Below are positions 18,101 through 29,700 of a stretch of 64,000 nt of DNA, one piece after another. The DNA is from Syngnathus acus (taxonomy: Eukaryota > Chordata > Actinopteri > Syngnathiformes > Syngnathidae), in assembly GCF_901709675.1 (NCBI RefSeq), contig NC_051106.1:7636001-7700000 (forward strand), in the 5' to 3' direction. How positions within the stretch are numbered: position 1 is the stretch's first letter; every line of letters starts with the position of its first letter. A program made the position numbers and the translations under genes. The notes below the pieces were generated by a model. The model searched no databases and was not told the DNA's origin. It saw only the letters and a list, made by a program, of their open reading frames with translations.

Positions 18101-21100
18101 AAAGAAGAGAAAGACATCAAGGAACCATTGAAGGAAGTCAAGAAAGCTCCAAGGGAGGAGGTGGGAGCCAAAACACTCTCTAGAAAAGTAAAAGAAGTCA
18201 AGAAACCTCAGAAAGAAGAGAAGCATGGCAAAGAAACTTTGAAGGAACTCATGATACCTCCAAAAGAAGTTGAGGAACCTTCCAAAGAAGCCAAGAAACC
18301 TCCAAAGGATGTCAAAGAACCATCTAGAAAAAAGAAGGGAGTCAAGAAGCCTCTCAAAGAGGAGAAAGAGGTCAAAGAAAAAGCTGAAGAAGACAAGAAA
18401 CATCTTAAAGAAGAGAAAGAAGGCAAAGAAACTTTGAAGGAACTCAAGAAATCTCCAAAAGAAGTTGAGAAACCATCCAAAGAAGTCAAGAAACCTCTAA
18501 AGGAAGTGAAAGAACCTTCAAGAAAGGAGAAGGCAGTCAAGAAGCCTCTCAAAGAAGAGAAGGAGGCCAAAGAACCCTCTGAAGAAATCAAGACGCATCT
18601 TAAAGATGAAAAAGATGGCAAAGAACCTTCTAGAAAAGAGAAAGAAGTCAAGAAAGAAGACACAGAGGTCAAAATAACTTCAAAGGAAGTCACAAAGCCG
18701 CAGAAACAAGACAAGGAGGTCAAAGAACCTCCTAAGGAAGCCAAGAAACCTCCGAAAGAAATCAAAGAACCTTCCAAGGAAGCCAAGAAACCTCCAAAGG
18801 AACTCAAAGAACTTCCAAGCCATGAGAAGGAAGTCAGGAAACCAAAGAAAGAAAAGAAGTCGGTCAAAGAAGTGACTAAGGATGAGTTGAAAGTAAAAGA
18901 GGACAAGGGTGTCGTTAGCAAACCTCCCAAAGAACAAAAGCTTGAAGAAGCTGAAAAACCAACCAGCGAGAAGCTTCCCAGAAAACTAAGAATCATCAAA
19001 GAAGCGCAAGAGAAACCACCAAAGGAAGGCAAAGAAGACAAGAGGCGTCCTCGGGAAGATGTCGACAAAGCTCCCAAAAAGGAACTTCCCAAGGAAGTTG
19101 AGAAACCCATCAAAGAAGCAAACGTGTCTTCAGTGGTCCTTCAAGAACCTAAGAAACCACTTGAAGGTGGTTCCGAAGTCAAAGACAAGAGGACGTCTTT
19201 AAAAAGATTTTTCAAAATCCACAAAGAAGTCACAGAAGCAAAGAAAGCTGCCAAAGATGAGAAAGAAGGCAAAACACCTCCTGAAAAAGTGCTGTTCTTC
19301 AGGAGAACTTCCAAAGAAGTTCTCAAAAAGACACACAAAGAATTTAGCAATGAAACCGAAGTCAAAAAGCCTCCTGAAGAGGAAAAGGAAATCAGGAAAC
19401 ATCTTAAAGAGGATCTCCAGAAACAAGAAGCACGAGATTCCAAGACAACCATTACAAAGACAGAGGAGAAGAAACCACATGAAGAACTTGAAGAGGAGAA
19501 AGACGTCAAAAGATCTCTCAGGAAAAAGACAGCGCACCTGAAACCAACCAGACTCCAAAAAGACCTCATGAAACCATCCCAGAAGGTCCATGAGGAGCCT
19601 AAACCCTCTGAGGACAAGGAAAAAAAGAAACCTCCCAAGGAAGTGTTGGAGATCCCTCAGAAAAAACAAGTTGACGAATCTTTGGGAGAAGACAAAGTCA
19701 TCACGACACCCCTCAGAAAGGAGAGAAAGATTCTGAAACCAAGAGAAGACAAAGACATCCACAAACCTCCTCAAGAAGATGAAAGTAAACCTTCTGAGAT
19801 GAAAGTGGAGAAGAAACCTCCCGAAGTAGAGGACAAAGTAGAGACCGGGAGATCTTTAGGAGAGCAGATGGAAGTCAAAAAAGTGATCAGAAGACAGACC
19901 AGGCCTCAGAAACCTTCTCAAGAAGATGAAAGTAAACCTTCTGAGATGAAAGAGGAGAAGAAACCTCCCAAAGAAGGGGACAAAGTAGAGACCGGAAGAT
20001 CTTTAGGAGAGCAGATGGAAGTCCAAAAAGTGATCAGAAGACAGACCAGGCCTCAGAAACCTTCTCAAGAAGATGAAAGTAAACCTTCTGAGATGAAAGA
20101 GGAGAAGAAACTTCCCAAAGAAGAGGACACAGTAGAGACCGGGAAATCTTTAGGAGAGCAGATGGAAGTCAAAAAAGTGATCAAAAGACAGACCAGGCCT
20201 CAGAAACCAACCCCAATGGAGAAGGAACCCAAATCAACACCTCAAGAAGCCCCAGAGGAGCCTAGACCATCTGAGGAGATTCCACCCAAAGAACCCCTCA
20301 AAGAAGCAAAGATACACACCAAAGTAGACGTTGAAGAGAAGAAACCTGCCAAGAAAGAAAAACAAATCAAGGTGGCTGATGAAGCAGAAGGAAGGAAGTC
20401 ATTGAAGGAAAAGAAACCTCCCAAGGAGGAAAAACCTGAAGATGTCATTTCCAGGGAACCTGAGAATCCCTCCAAGCAAAAACCGAAGGAACCCTCCAAA
20501 GACGTTTTGAAACCGTCTAAAAAAGAACCGGAGAAGCTCTCAAAAGTTGTCAAGGTGACCACCAAAGAAGATACAATCGACACTTCCAAAGTGGTCAAAG
20601 AAGTCAAGAAGACTCCAAAAGAAAAACCTGCACCGAAAGGTAAATTTGGTCAAACCAAATCGCCAACATGATTTCGACTTTTTGTGACATCTGTCTGGTT
20701 CTTCGTTTTTTTCAGCGGATGTTTCCAAGAAACCTTTCCGGTTCCTGAGAGTCACCAAAAAGCAAATAGCGCCAGTTCTCAAAAAAGAACACGTCAACGT
20801 GACAAAAGTAAAAGGTACGTCGAATCGCTCAACACAATGTTTACAAATAGTTGATGATTTTTTTTCCAATTCTAGAAGTTCCCAAGGTGAAAGCCAAACC
20901 AGAACCCACAAAAAAAGGTGGAAAGTGTTTTCCATTTTATCATCATGTTAGCAGCAGCTAACCACATTAGCATCCGCACTCATATTTTTTTAATGTGTTG
21001 CCAGAAAAAGAAGTTCCTGCAAAAAACATCACTTCGGTGCTGAAGGAGAGAGTTAAAATTGTGCCAATGAAGAAAGGTCATTTCTTTCTTTTTTATACTT

Positions 21101-22394
21101 TTAAAATCGACTGAATTTATATTCATTTTTAATTTCTTTCAGTTATCACAAGGCCGGTAAAGAAAATCCAGGAGACACCCGCAAAAACACGTATGCATAT
21201 CCAAAGCGGTGGCTTGACTTACGAAACGTTCTTAGCTTAATGCTAACGTGCAGTGCAAAACACCTAAGACAGGCTAACAGAATTAGCACTGACAGACTTT
21301 TTCTGTTTTTATTTGAAGCTGTTCGAATTCAGATGAAACCCAGAGTTGGCGTCAAAGGTAAGTGTTTCACTAATTCATCATTTAAAAAAAAAAAGTGTCC
21401 AATTTTATTTTTGCTGTTTGTAGAAGCGGGGATTGCTCCTAAAAATGCAACTCAAGCCAGAGAGAAAGTGAAAGCAGCTCCACTAAAGAAAGGTGGATGT
21501 ACAGGATACTTTTGTGATGCTACGCTAACTCACGCAATAGCATTCCAACGCTTGTATCTTTCAGAAATAATCATTATTTTTCATATTTTCAAGTGCCTAC
21601 CTCTGTTGAGAAGACTGAAGCAAAGAAGAGAAAGGCCACATCACTCCTAAAGACAAAAGGTAGATTTTTATTTGTGCTCAGACCTCTCTGATAGTGTTTT
21701 TGTAGTTTTATTTACTTTTTTTTTTTTAACAGTAGAGCACAAGACTGCCAAAGAAAACCAAAAGCCCACAACAGTGACAAAAGGTACCGTGCTGCGTTTG
21801 AGGACGGCGGTTATTTTCAGTGCCGAAGTTGCTATTGATGAATAACATCTCGAGTGTGCATAATTTCTCTGTCGTGTTTAGAAAAAGTCGTGGAGAAAAA
21901 GGCAACTAAAGACGACCTGCCGAAAGGTACCAAGCGCTTAAATACATGCAGTGTATGATTTTGATTTTGTTATTATTAATTCTCTACTTGTATTCACAGA
22001 AGACAGAGTCCTTAAAGAGATACAAGAGAAAAGTAGGTTGAGTCCTTTTAGGGCACGTCATTATTTCTTACTATTTACTAACTTATTGATTTTGTTGCAG
22101 ATAAATCCTCAAAGGAGGAGGAACCGAAAGGTAAAAAAAAAAATAATGCTTGACATAAATTAAGTTGAATGGAGTCATTAAAAGTGTTTTTAACATTATT
22201 TTCTCAGCGGATTCTGATGACTTTGTCCCGGAAGGTGAGTACGAGTTGCGATAGGTGACAGGATGTGACATCATAAGGTGATGTGACATCACCTGACTCC
22301 GCCCACAGACGACCTGCCCTACTTCCAGTGTTTCTTCGTGGACGAGGACGAAGCCCAGTTTCCCTTCTACGCGTTCTCGCCGCTGCAGGTTTGA
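12172..22394 (+). CDS. trdn: Triadin (junctional sarcoplasmic reticulum protein), giant form
   Basis: Triadin anchors calsequestrin to the ryanodine receptor at the junctional SR. Exons: 12172-12181, 12867-13049, 13139-13222, 13294-13398, 13470-13625, 13694-13849, 13963-14106, 14381-14599, 14685-14729, 14819-14866, 14934-14960, 15521-16750, 17100-17150, 17258-17389, 17544-20639, 20716-20814, 20876-20917, 21005-21076, 21143-21190, 21319-21357, 21424-21492, 21594-21659, 21733-21783, 21882-21926, 22000-22032, 22101-22130, 22208-22234, 22309-22394. They total 6393 nt, 2130 aa. A short cytosolic head is followed by one membrane helix (about 36-55) ending VVMFDFVEYK, as in triadin/junctin. The luminal part has repeats, an acidic block, a KEKE-type block and many micro-exons ending in KKG. 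The C-terminus (YFQCFFVDED...FPFYAFSP) resembles the mammalian triadin end (FFQC...FQFPF). Sequons are NDT, NRT and NVT. Human triadin is about 730 aa. The 10-nt first coding exon is the least certain. Confidence 0.9.
12290..12304. repeat. Homopolymer G-run
   Basis: About 15 G in trdn intron 1, followed shortly by an (AAT)n run. Confidence 0.85.
12551..12560. promoter_or_regulatory. MEF2-type A/T motif in trdn intron 1
   Basis: TTATTTATAA fits the MEF2 consensus YTAWWWWTAR. MEF2 drives many striated-muscle genes and triadin is one. A 10-bp AT-rich match also occurs by chance, so this is suggestive only. Confidence 0.25.
13470..14106 (+). repeat. trdn: Three tandem repeat exons of trdn luminal domain
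   Basis: Exons 13470-13625, 13694-13849 and 13963-14106 (156, 156 and 144 nt, all phase 1-1) encode related units. Each has a pattern L-S-(Y/F)-x-D-P-V, then R-G-x-F, then T-N-D-F-V, then a hydrophobic helix ending in Gly: YLSYVDPV/GRGLF/STNDFV; DLSFMDPV/CRGVF/CTNDFV; DLGFLDLV/GRNLV/VTNDTV. The pattern shows exon duplication. I do not know this module from mammalian triadin. Confidence 0.85.
15521..16750 (+). other. trdn: Single giant acidic exon of trdn
   Basis: 1230 nt, phase 1-1, encoding about 410 residues (approximately 393-802) dominated by Asp and Glu with Thr, Val and a few Lys. The frame is open throughout and joins cleanly to the flanking exons (acceptor TTGCAG, donor GTACCC). Mammalian triadin has only a short acidic run after its membrane helix. 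A Ca2+-binding luminal role is inference. Confidence 0.85.
17544..20639 (+). other. trdn: Giant Lys/Glu/Pro-rich (KEKE-type) exon of trdn
   Basis: 3096 nt in one exon, phase 1-1, encoding about 1032 residues (approximately 864-1895). It is built of degenerate units of 8-12 residues such as KEVKKPPKE and KEPSRKEKE. KEKE motifs of mammalian triadin bind calsequestrin. Here the region is several times longer than in mammals and not split into small exons. The antisense reading frames across it are by-products of composition. Confidence 0.9.
19763..20203 (+). repeat. trdn: Near-perfect 3 x 147-bp tandem repeat inside trdn
   Basis: Units 19763-19909, 19910-20056 and 20057-20203 each encode 49 residues beginning KP(P/S)QEDESKPSEMK and ending QTRPQ. 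They differ at only a few positions, so the duplication is recent or homogenised. Confidence 0.95.
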
Positions 22395-23393
22395 GGCGGA
22401 GCAGCTGACGGCCGGCCGCCATTTTAGAGCCCGACTCGACTGACTGGAGCGGGGGATTGTGGGTAATTCTTGCCACATGGACGCAGCCATTTTGGTCACA
22501 TTTGGTTGAGCTCTCTTACCAAATATGTGCAGCCAATGTCATTCCTTTACCTTTTTTTTTTTCATTTTATTTTAGTTTTTTCTTTTTTTTTTATTGGTAA
22601 TTTATTATGAAGTTATTTTTTTCTTTCTTTGTTTTATATTATTTTTTGTTATTTTATTTTTCAGTAATTTATGCCATTATTTTATATATATATATATTTT
22701 TTTTTTTTTGACAATTGGTTGAGGGAGGTTACCGCCCTGTCGGTCCCCCCCCTTTGCACGCCACTTATGAGCATGCCACATACATGAGAGCTCCCAAAAC
22801 ATCCGGATGGAAAAAGACTCCCTAAAAAGTCTGATTATTTAATCAGCACGCACGTCTGCGCCAATGTTAACGTTGGCTCACAGTGCGCCATTTTGTGCTC
22901 GTTTTTTGGTTGACAGAACAAAAACAACTGACTGTACATTACGATGACAACTAAACAGATGAAAAGCACCGAATGGGGATTGGGAGATTTACATATTTCT
23001 GAAGAAAATGAAAACAATGCTGTTTTGACAGAGGGTCGCCTCATTTGTCAGCAGCCAGACGGCAACAGATGTTGTTTGTCACGCTTTGTGACAATTGACG
23101 AAGCCTGAGAGGATCATCCTAAATGTAAATCCCATTTTTTTTTGTAATCATAATAAGTGGGACATGTCTTGTGTGAGTGAATGGTGCTCAGGGTTGTATT
23201 GTTTTGTGTCAAACAAACACTACTGCCAATGCTTTGCAATATTTCTACTGAGATAAATATATTTAGAATGTAATGAAAATGTATTTGTTAGGTTCAACTT
23301 GTGTAATACGCCAGGTCAAAGCTACCTGAAATCTGCATGTGCGTGTCAGAGATTTAAAATAGGGAAAAGGGAGAAAGAATGTACAGTGAATAT

Positions 23394-23527
23394 AAAAAGT
23401 CTACACACCCCTCTTCAAATGCTATGTTAAAAAAAATCCACTATTAGTGTGACCCAAAAAATTTACAACTTAATTAAAAATTAATGGATAGAGACCTGGC
23501 ATTTGAAAAGGGGTGTGTAGACTTTTT
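23394..23527. mobile_element. Palindromic MITE-like element
   Basis: A 29-bp terminal inverted repeat (left arm AAAAAGTCTACACACCCC..., right arm its complement with one mismatch) flanks about 76 bp of AT-rich DNA. There is no open frame. A single related arm occurs at 11284-11312 in a traf3ip2 intron. Structure fits a non-autonomous, hairpin-forming repeat; the family is not known to me. Confidence 0.7.
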
Positions 23528-24414
23528 GTAAATACAATTTTGATCCCCATTGAGGAGGATAATAATAGAACAACAGCACCATTGTGTCTGCTCATTGCGC
23601 TTGGATTTGACATTCAATAAAAGAGTCACGCAAGTGTGTCGTCATGTGGAAAGTCTTGATTGAACATATTCAAAGCTTTCTGTCAGCTTCGTGGGATTGA
23701 GGACCCAAGCGCAAGGAAGCAAGGATACAAGTGGTTGAGGGAGCTGATTGGACGACGCTAACAAGAACAGGGGAGGGAACGCTTAACTAACAAGACATGT
23801 AGAAATACCAGGAAAACAACCAAAGTCCAAATCAAAACCAAACAGACATGATACTTTCTATTCTAATCACTTCATACTGAATACAAAAATTGATGTAAAA
23901 ATGATATTTGATTGAACTAAATTTAGTTTGAAGTTTTGATCATTGTATGTGATCATTCTAATCACTGTGTTGTAATGTCAGAGCCAAAAATAGAAATAAA
24001 ATGACAAAATATATTTTGTATCGTGTATTCAGCCCATCAAAAACAAGCGTCTATTTTATGTGGGCCCAAAACCCTGGACCGAGGTCCATGGGTTCACTTC
24101 ACTCCAAACAAAAAGGGAACTTCTCGCCGACAAAAGCAGCTAGCAGACACCAAACGATTGTTTTTGTCTATTATGGGAACGACTGACTGTGTCTTTCTTA
24201 GCTTTCTTGGCTCGTTTTGTGACAACCTTTTGGCAGACTGCATTTTCAATTGAAATGGGAGTTCCACTCCAGTTAGCACACAACCTTTGTTTGTGCATTT
24301 AGAGCAAAGTTGGCAGCTAGAAGAACACAGCTCCTTGTGCGCGATTCACAATGCTGACGATGATTGATTATAGTATTGAATTCATCTTAAGCTTGTCTAT
24401 CAATCTGTTTTCTT

Positions 24415-24418
<4 letters not shown>

Positions 24419-24449
<31 letters not shown>
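24419..24449. repeat. (GT)n microsatellite
   Basis: A perfect dinucleotide run of about 31 bp. A second (GT)n lies at 24571-24592. Confidence 0.95.
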
Positions 24450-24450
<1 letters not shown>

Positions 24451-24838
24451 ACGCGATTTACCTATGGTTGGTCCACGCCATCGCATGTTGCCTCCACGTC
24501 ATGACACCATGGCCTAAATCAGATTAGTGACGTCACCGCCTCTATCCTCGTTCCAGCTTCTGTCTGTGTGGTGTGTGTGTGTGTGTGTGTGGCAATTCTG
24601 CAGGGTTCATTGCAGGTCGTTCACGCTGCCCGGTCGCGTTGGACCCTGCAGCTGTCACTTGGCAAAAAGCACAGGCGCCACCCTGTGCAGTGTTTTTCAA
24701 TCAGCTACACACACACACAAATTGATGTTTATCTCACCCTTTTTTTTTTATGACACACACAAGTGAGTCTTTTATTCAGACCAATGTGAATTAAATGACC
24801 CCAAATTATTCAACCATCAAATGTTTGCTTTATTAAAT

Positions 24839-24844
24839 GTTTGC
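24839..24844 (-). promoter_or_regulatory. fabp7: Candidate fabp7 poly(A) signal
   Basis: AATAAA on the - strand, about 140 bp past the fabp7 stop codon. Another copy sits at 24771-24776. Confidence 0.5.
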
Positions 24845-24983
24845 ATGTTAAACATTTTCTTCAACTTAAAAACAGAAGCGCAAATATTTCACGCTCCTGT
24901 CTAACAGGTTAAAAATATCAGTAGAAGGACAGACGATAACATAAAAATAGCAAAGTATTCCTTGCGAATAAAATATTAGAAAA

Positions 24984-25611
24984 TTAGGCTTTCTCATACG
25001 TTCGCACAGCCTGGACGCCATCAAACGTCAAAGTCTGGAAAAAAGAAACACAAAGGAAGCAAAAAATTAAGTTGCAAGTGAGGTTTCACGAAGAACTAAT
25101 GACGTCATCTCACCATCACCATCTTCCCATCCTTGAGCTCTCGGACAAATTTGGTCTCTTTGCCGTCCCACTTTTGCACTTGCACAAATTTGTCCCCTTC
25201 CATGGTGAAGGTGGACTGTCAAATAAAATGCAAAGTTTTGTTAATCAAAATGATCGATTACTAATTGCATTTTGGTAGTGACGTTACTTTGACTTTTCGG
25301 TCATCGGGCGTGATCTCGTCAAACTCCTCCCCCAGTTTGGCGCTGAGCTCGGTGTTGCGGAAGGTGCTCTGGGTCTTCACGATCACTTTATCCCCATCCT
25401 GGCTGATGATCACTGTAGGTTTGGTCACGTTGCCCACTTGTCTTGTGGCAAAGCCCACACCTAGTGGGAATAGATTTTGGAGATGCAAAAAAAAAAATTC
25501 ACCAGAGAAGATGCACAAACTTGAAATAAATGACTCACCGAGCGCTTTCATGTACTCATCAAAATTCTGACTGTCCAGCAGTTTCCATGTAGCGCAGAAA
25601 GCATCCACCAT
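24984..25611 (-). CDS. fabp7: Brain-type fatty acid binding protein FABP7
   Basis: A cytosolic beta-barrel carrier of long-chain fatty acids, known from radial glia and retina. Exons in reading order: 25611-25539 (73 nt), 25460-25288 (173), 25215-25114 (102), 25034-24984 (51). This is the standard four-exon FABP layout and gives exactly 132 aa. The start [11 protein letters not shown], the second-exon [15 protein letters not shown] and the end AVRTYEKA are closer to FABP7 than to FABP3 (which has QVASMTKP). The Arg/Tyr pair near the C-terminus (RTY) that contacts the fatty acid carboxylate is kept. FABP7 lies near TRDN in human 6q22 as well. Confidence 0.97.
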
Positions 25612-25701
25612 TTTTGCAGGTTTTCAGTCAAAATGGATTAACAACATGAACTGACCACGCCGCACAAATCAATGGGGTCAGCGTCATTCAGTGAAGTCCG
25701 T

Positions 25702-25707
25702 TTTATA
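25702..25707 (-). promoter_or_regulatory. fabp7: TATA box of fabp7
   Basis: TATAAA on the - strand about 91 bp upstream of the fabp7 ATG, giving a predicted start of transcription near 25675 and a leader of about 60 nt. FABP genes typically have TATA promoters. Confidence 0.65.
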
Positions 25708-25845
25708 TCGACTTGGGCTAGGGAGGCGGGCGCATGCGCTGAAGCGAGAAAGCCGATTTGACAGCCCGCCGTAAGCTGCAAAGGGGCATACTCTATAAAT
25801 AAATAAATAAATAAAATGAACAAGCGCAAACCAAAATTGAATACG

Positions 25846-26776
25846 TTTATTCTGGATACTTTTATTTGGATAATACATTTTACAGTAAAACCTATTGAGG
25901 AAAATACTCTAAAATATGTTCTGATCATTTATCATCAGCCATAATTGTTGGCACTGCTTACAGTGAGATTATTACAGCAACAAAACAAAAAGATATTTTT
26001 CTCATTCAAAAATGTCATACTGATGAATTACAAATTCACACAGCCCATGCAAGAACATTTAATTTTCCAAGATAAATATTTACTTTTGCAGACCATCACA
26101 AGTTATTAAAAAAAACATTGGTGCCCCTGCAAAATGCTTTCAAAAGTTTCTTTAAACCGTTTAGCCAATGAAGATTGTTTTTTTTTTTTCCAATACTTGA
26201 AACCCCCAAAATAAATAATGATGAAAGGTCAAATCCTACCACAATCCAATTTTTGCATCATTTCATGTCCAACTTAGGTCAAGGCAAGTCTGGGACATGA
26301 CCGAGACTGAAGCCACAAGACGGCCACATATTGGTAACTAACCGAACCAATCAGAGAAAAGCTCATTCACATATTTATAATTATCTTGCAAATCTGACAT
26401 AAACGATCTTAAAAGAGATTTAAAAACCTAAATAAAAAATAGTTGCATGGGACCTTTAACATTTCAGGATTGGTTGGCAGTTTGATGCGCTTAAAAAAAC
26501 ACGGGGGGAGGTCAGCGGAGGTAGACTGCAAGAGTGAGGTAGGGAGGGTCAACGGCACCGATGCTCGTCAATGTACAGTAAAGGCCTCTTCTCCCTCTCG
26601 TTCCATTTTGAAGCGTTACATCGTTATCCTGAATTAAACAAAAAGTTCCAACCACATTATGTACAATCTACAGTATTGTTGGTACTTGAGTGGCTGGTCA
26701 ATAAACTTTCAAGAAGCTTTCCAGTTCTTCTTCGAGGATTGTCTCTGTTATGCAACAGGGCGCCATCGGCTGTGCG
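25846..26776 (-). other. usp40: Probable usp40 3' UTR
   Basis: No coding exon is visible. Two AATAAA signals on the - strand lie close together (25846-25851 and just right of it), about 0.93 kb past the usp40 stop and before the fabp7 promoter. Tail-to-head spacing to fabp7 is very tight. Confidence 0.45.
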
Positions 26777-29700
26777 CTAGTGGCAGTTGCTGCTGAAGAC
26801 GCCGACATTGATGGATAGCGCCACCTCGGGCCTTTTGGGCGCCTTTGTTTGTGATCCAGCGCAGTTTGAGCCTCCAGCCCGATCTCTAAAAAAAAAAGAA
26901 GCCCAAAATCAGTATTCAATTCAACATGTCTGACTTCACGGGTATTGTCATAGAAAAGGGAGTGACAAAAAAAGCACTTCCATGTTTGCATTAAAATATT
27001 TTTTTACCCTTTGTGTTGTTGCTCTGCTTGCTCTTGTTCGTCCTCCCAAATGTCAAAGTCCTTGCTGTCAATCAAAAGGTTCTGTAAAGAGGACACAAAA
27101 AAACATTACAATTATTTTATTTTAAAAAGACTTCCTTTTCATTCATTTTAAAAATGTTCTCTCATTTGAGTTTTGTTTTACCCTGACACCTATCACATCG
27201 CCATCCTTTAGATGAAACGGTGCTCCTAATAGTGAATCTGTCTTTTTCTTCTTTTTCTTCTTGGAAAGTTGGCTGCTCTGTAAGAAAAAAAAAAAGTCAA
27301 ATTAACAGCAACGATGATGACAGGAATAGACTTTGCTGAATTGCACAGGCCAAACAAGAAAAAGGCTTTTTAAAAGTATTTCTTTGGCGCCATCTAGCGG
27401 ACTCATGGTGGTAAGAGACTGTGTTGAAATGAGTTGAGCTTCATGTCATGCTTTGTCGCCATCTTGCGGAATCTATAGGCAATTAAAAGCCATGACTCAC
27501 CCAGCTGCAGATTTCTTCCCAGGTATGTTTGTGCGGCCGCTGCTTGGCCAACCGAAGAGAGGCAGCGGGCAAGCCGTAGCTCTCAGCCACGAAGGTACGC
27601 AAGCTGGCGGGCGATGGGTCCCTCGAAGCGTCCCAGATCAGCTCCTCTGCCGGATGGTAGCAGCGCTTCCCTGGTACTCCCATCTTGACATTCAGCACAA
27701 TTTCCTTGGGGCTTCGTCAAAGCAGGAAAAATCTATCTTACTTCAATGATGCAATCACACACCAAAATGTAAAGTAAAAGGGAAATTTCTCTTACCCGAG
27801 GTCTTCCGCTTTCAACAGCTGTTGCACACAAATATTTGAGCCGCTGGTTATCTTGAGCTTCCTGCGAAGATAGGAGACAAAGCATCAAGTGACAATACCA
27901 CATTCCAGATCTTTTTTATTTATTCTATTTGAAAAATTTGCCTGAGTGTGATTTGGTTTCCTCTGAGGATGCGAGCCAAGCTGCGTCCCTCCATCTCCCA
28001 CGCCCGCAAAAGGTTTGCGGGCACACACACGTTCTGTAAAGCTGGAAGCGTCAACACCTGGTAAACAAAGAAGCGACATATTGTTTCCAAATCATGTTTC
28101 TGACAGGGCCACTTCATCCGGGACTTTCAGAGCAACCTGAGTCTTGAGGTCCTCCAGACTGCCTTCGACTGATATCTCCACCTGGCCGACACTCGTAAGA
28201 TCGGATGGGTGAGAATCAGTTTGATCTGCGGCGTGATCCTCCTCAGCTGGGCCGTTGTCAGTGTGGTTCTTATCTGTTGCTATGGAAACAGGTCCTCGAT
28301 ACAGCCAGACGGACAGCTCAAGAAAGCCCTGATTGGAGAGGGGGGGAATATGACGATACTATGGAGGACAAACATGCACTAATTATAAATACCAGATGTT
28401 GGAATTACTTTTGGAGGAAGTCGTCCTTCTGAGATGACGAGTGTTTCTCCGTTGTTTATCTTCAACTCTGACAGAGATGCATCCTGAGGAGGAATGATCC
28501 AAAAGTGTCACAGAGGCGACGATTAGTTCGAGAGGATATATAGCGACGCGGTTCTTTCGACACCCACCTCGTCGTTCAGCGGCTCTCCCAACTCCTCACA
28601 CCAGTCGAGCCTTCTCAAGTGCCAACAGGTTCCTGCAAACATGAAACTTTTACAATCAGAAAGTCAAACTTACATGGTAAAAGAAAAAAAACTGAAGTTT
28701 ACCATCGATTCCAAAAGCATTAAGCGCTATCTGTAGACACTGCAAATTAAAAAAAAAAAGAAAAAAAAAAAAAAGAGGTTGGAAATTGCAAACTCCCTAA
28801 ATGAAGCAAACCTGAAGCTTCATTTTCTCCGTCTGTCATTCTTACCTCTTTACCAGTGCAGGTCTTCTCTATGTTTATGTCCATCTCCAGTATTCCAGTA
28901 GGTGGCGCTGAACCCACAGAAAAGTGCAGGAAAAGCTGCAAAGCCCACAAAAAGAAACATCAATGCTTATTTTTAGAAGGTACCTGTATTATACCCATCA
29001 AGAAGATAAACAAACCTGCGAAGCCTTGGGGGCACGTCCCACGCAAAGCATCATGGTGGTCATGAGCCGCACGCCGGCGTCGCGCACGCACAGGTCCTCG
29101 CATACTGTTCAAGCAGAAGGGGAGGTGTCACAACTCTGCCTAGTTCAAAGGCTGGAAAATTAAAAGGCAGCCGTAGCTTTTAAGAATTTAATGAGGGCCG
29201 ACAATGACAGAGCGAGCGCGAGGGGTGTTTTCTAAATGAGGGGGGAGTTCCCAGCCATGAAGCAACACGCATCAAACACACTACCTGGAGGAAGGAGTTT
29301 CCCACTCATGTCCATCTGTCGCAAGCAGCAGTCTGCACCTGGTGAAGAGAAGATGGAAACTTACAAAGTCACTGCACGTCATTTTCATTTCTACTTGCCT
29401 GGGAGTTGCAGCTCCTTTATGGCTCTCTGTTTGACCTCACACAGCAGCTGCAGACACACAAACAGACGTGCAATCTCAAACGTTTGATTTAATGCAGATA
29501 AAATAAACAACGTAAAAAAAAATGGCTAACCATGTCGCCCGCGGCGGGAACCTTGACTCTACGCCTCTCGTCCGCGTCGCCGCCACCCTGCGGTTGAAAA
29601 TCCACTTGGAGCCAGCGACAATCGGACGGCGTCATCACGGTGATCACGTCTCCGTTGACGGTGAACATGCTGAACAAAACAGGAGCGAAAGTGAGCCATG

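Larger units (their letters stand above)
22395..24838. other. trdn 3' UTR and trdn-fabp7 intergenic region
   Basis: No coding exon is seen. It holds a T/A-rich stretch (22540-22710), a palindromic repeat (23394-23527), an AATAAA at 23616-23621 that could end a 1.2-kb trdn UTR, and two GT microsatellites. Confidence 0.5.

Noticed and set aside
17894-20607. Long Phe/Leu/Ser-rich - strand frames (up to 301 aa) across the KEKE exon
   Set aside because: Compositional shadows of AAA/GAA/CCT codons on the + strand.
12172-22394. Gene considered as aspartate beta-hydroxylase/junctin instead of triadin
   Set aside because: No TPR or hydroxylase exons follow; the KEKE tail, the C-terminal FQC...FPF end and synteny with fabp7 fit triadin.
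24984-25611. FABP3 as the identity of the FABP gene
   Set aside because: The [10 protein letters not shown] segment and the neighbourhood with trdn fit FABP7 better.
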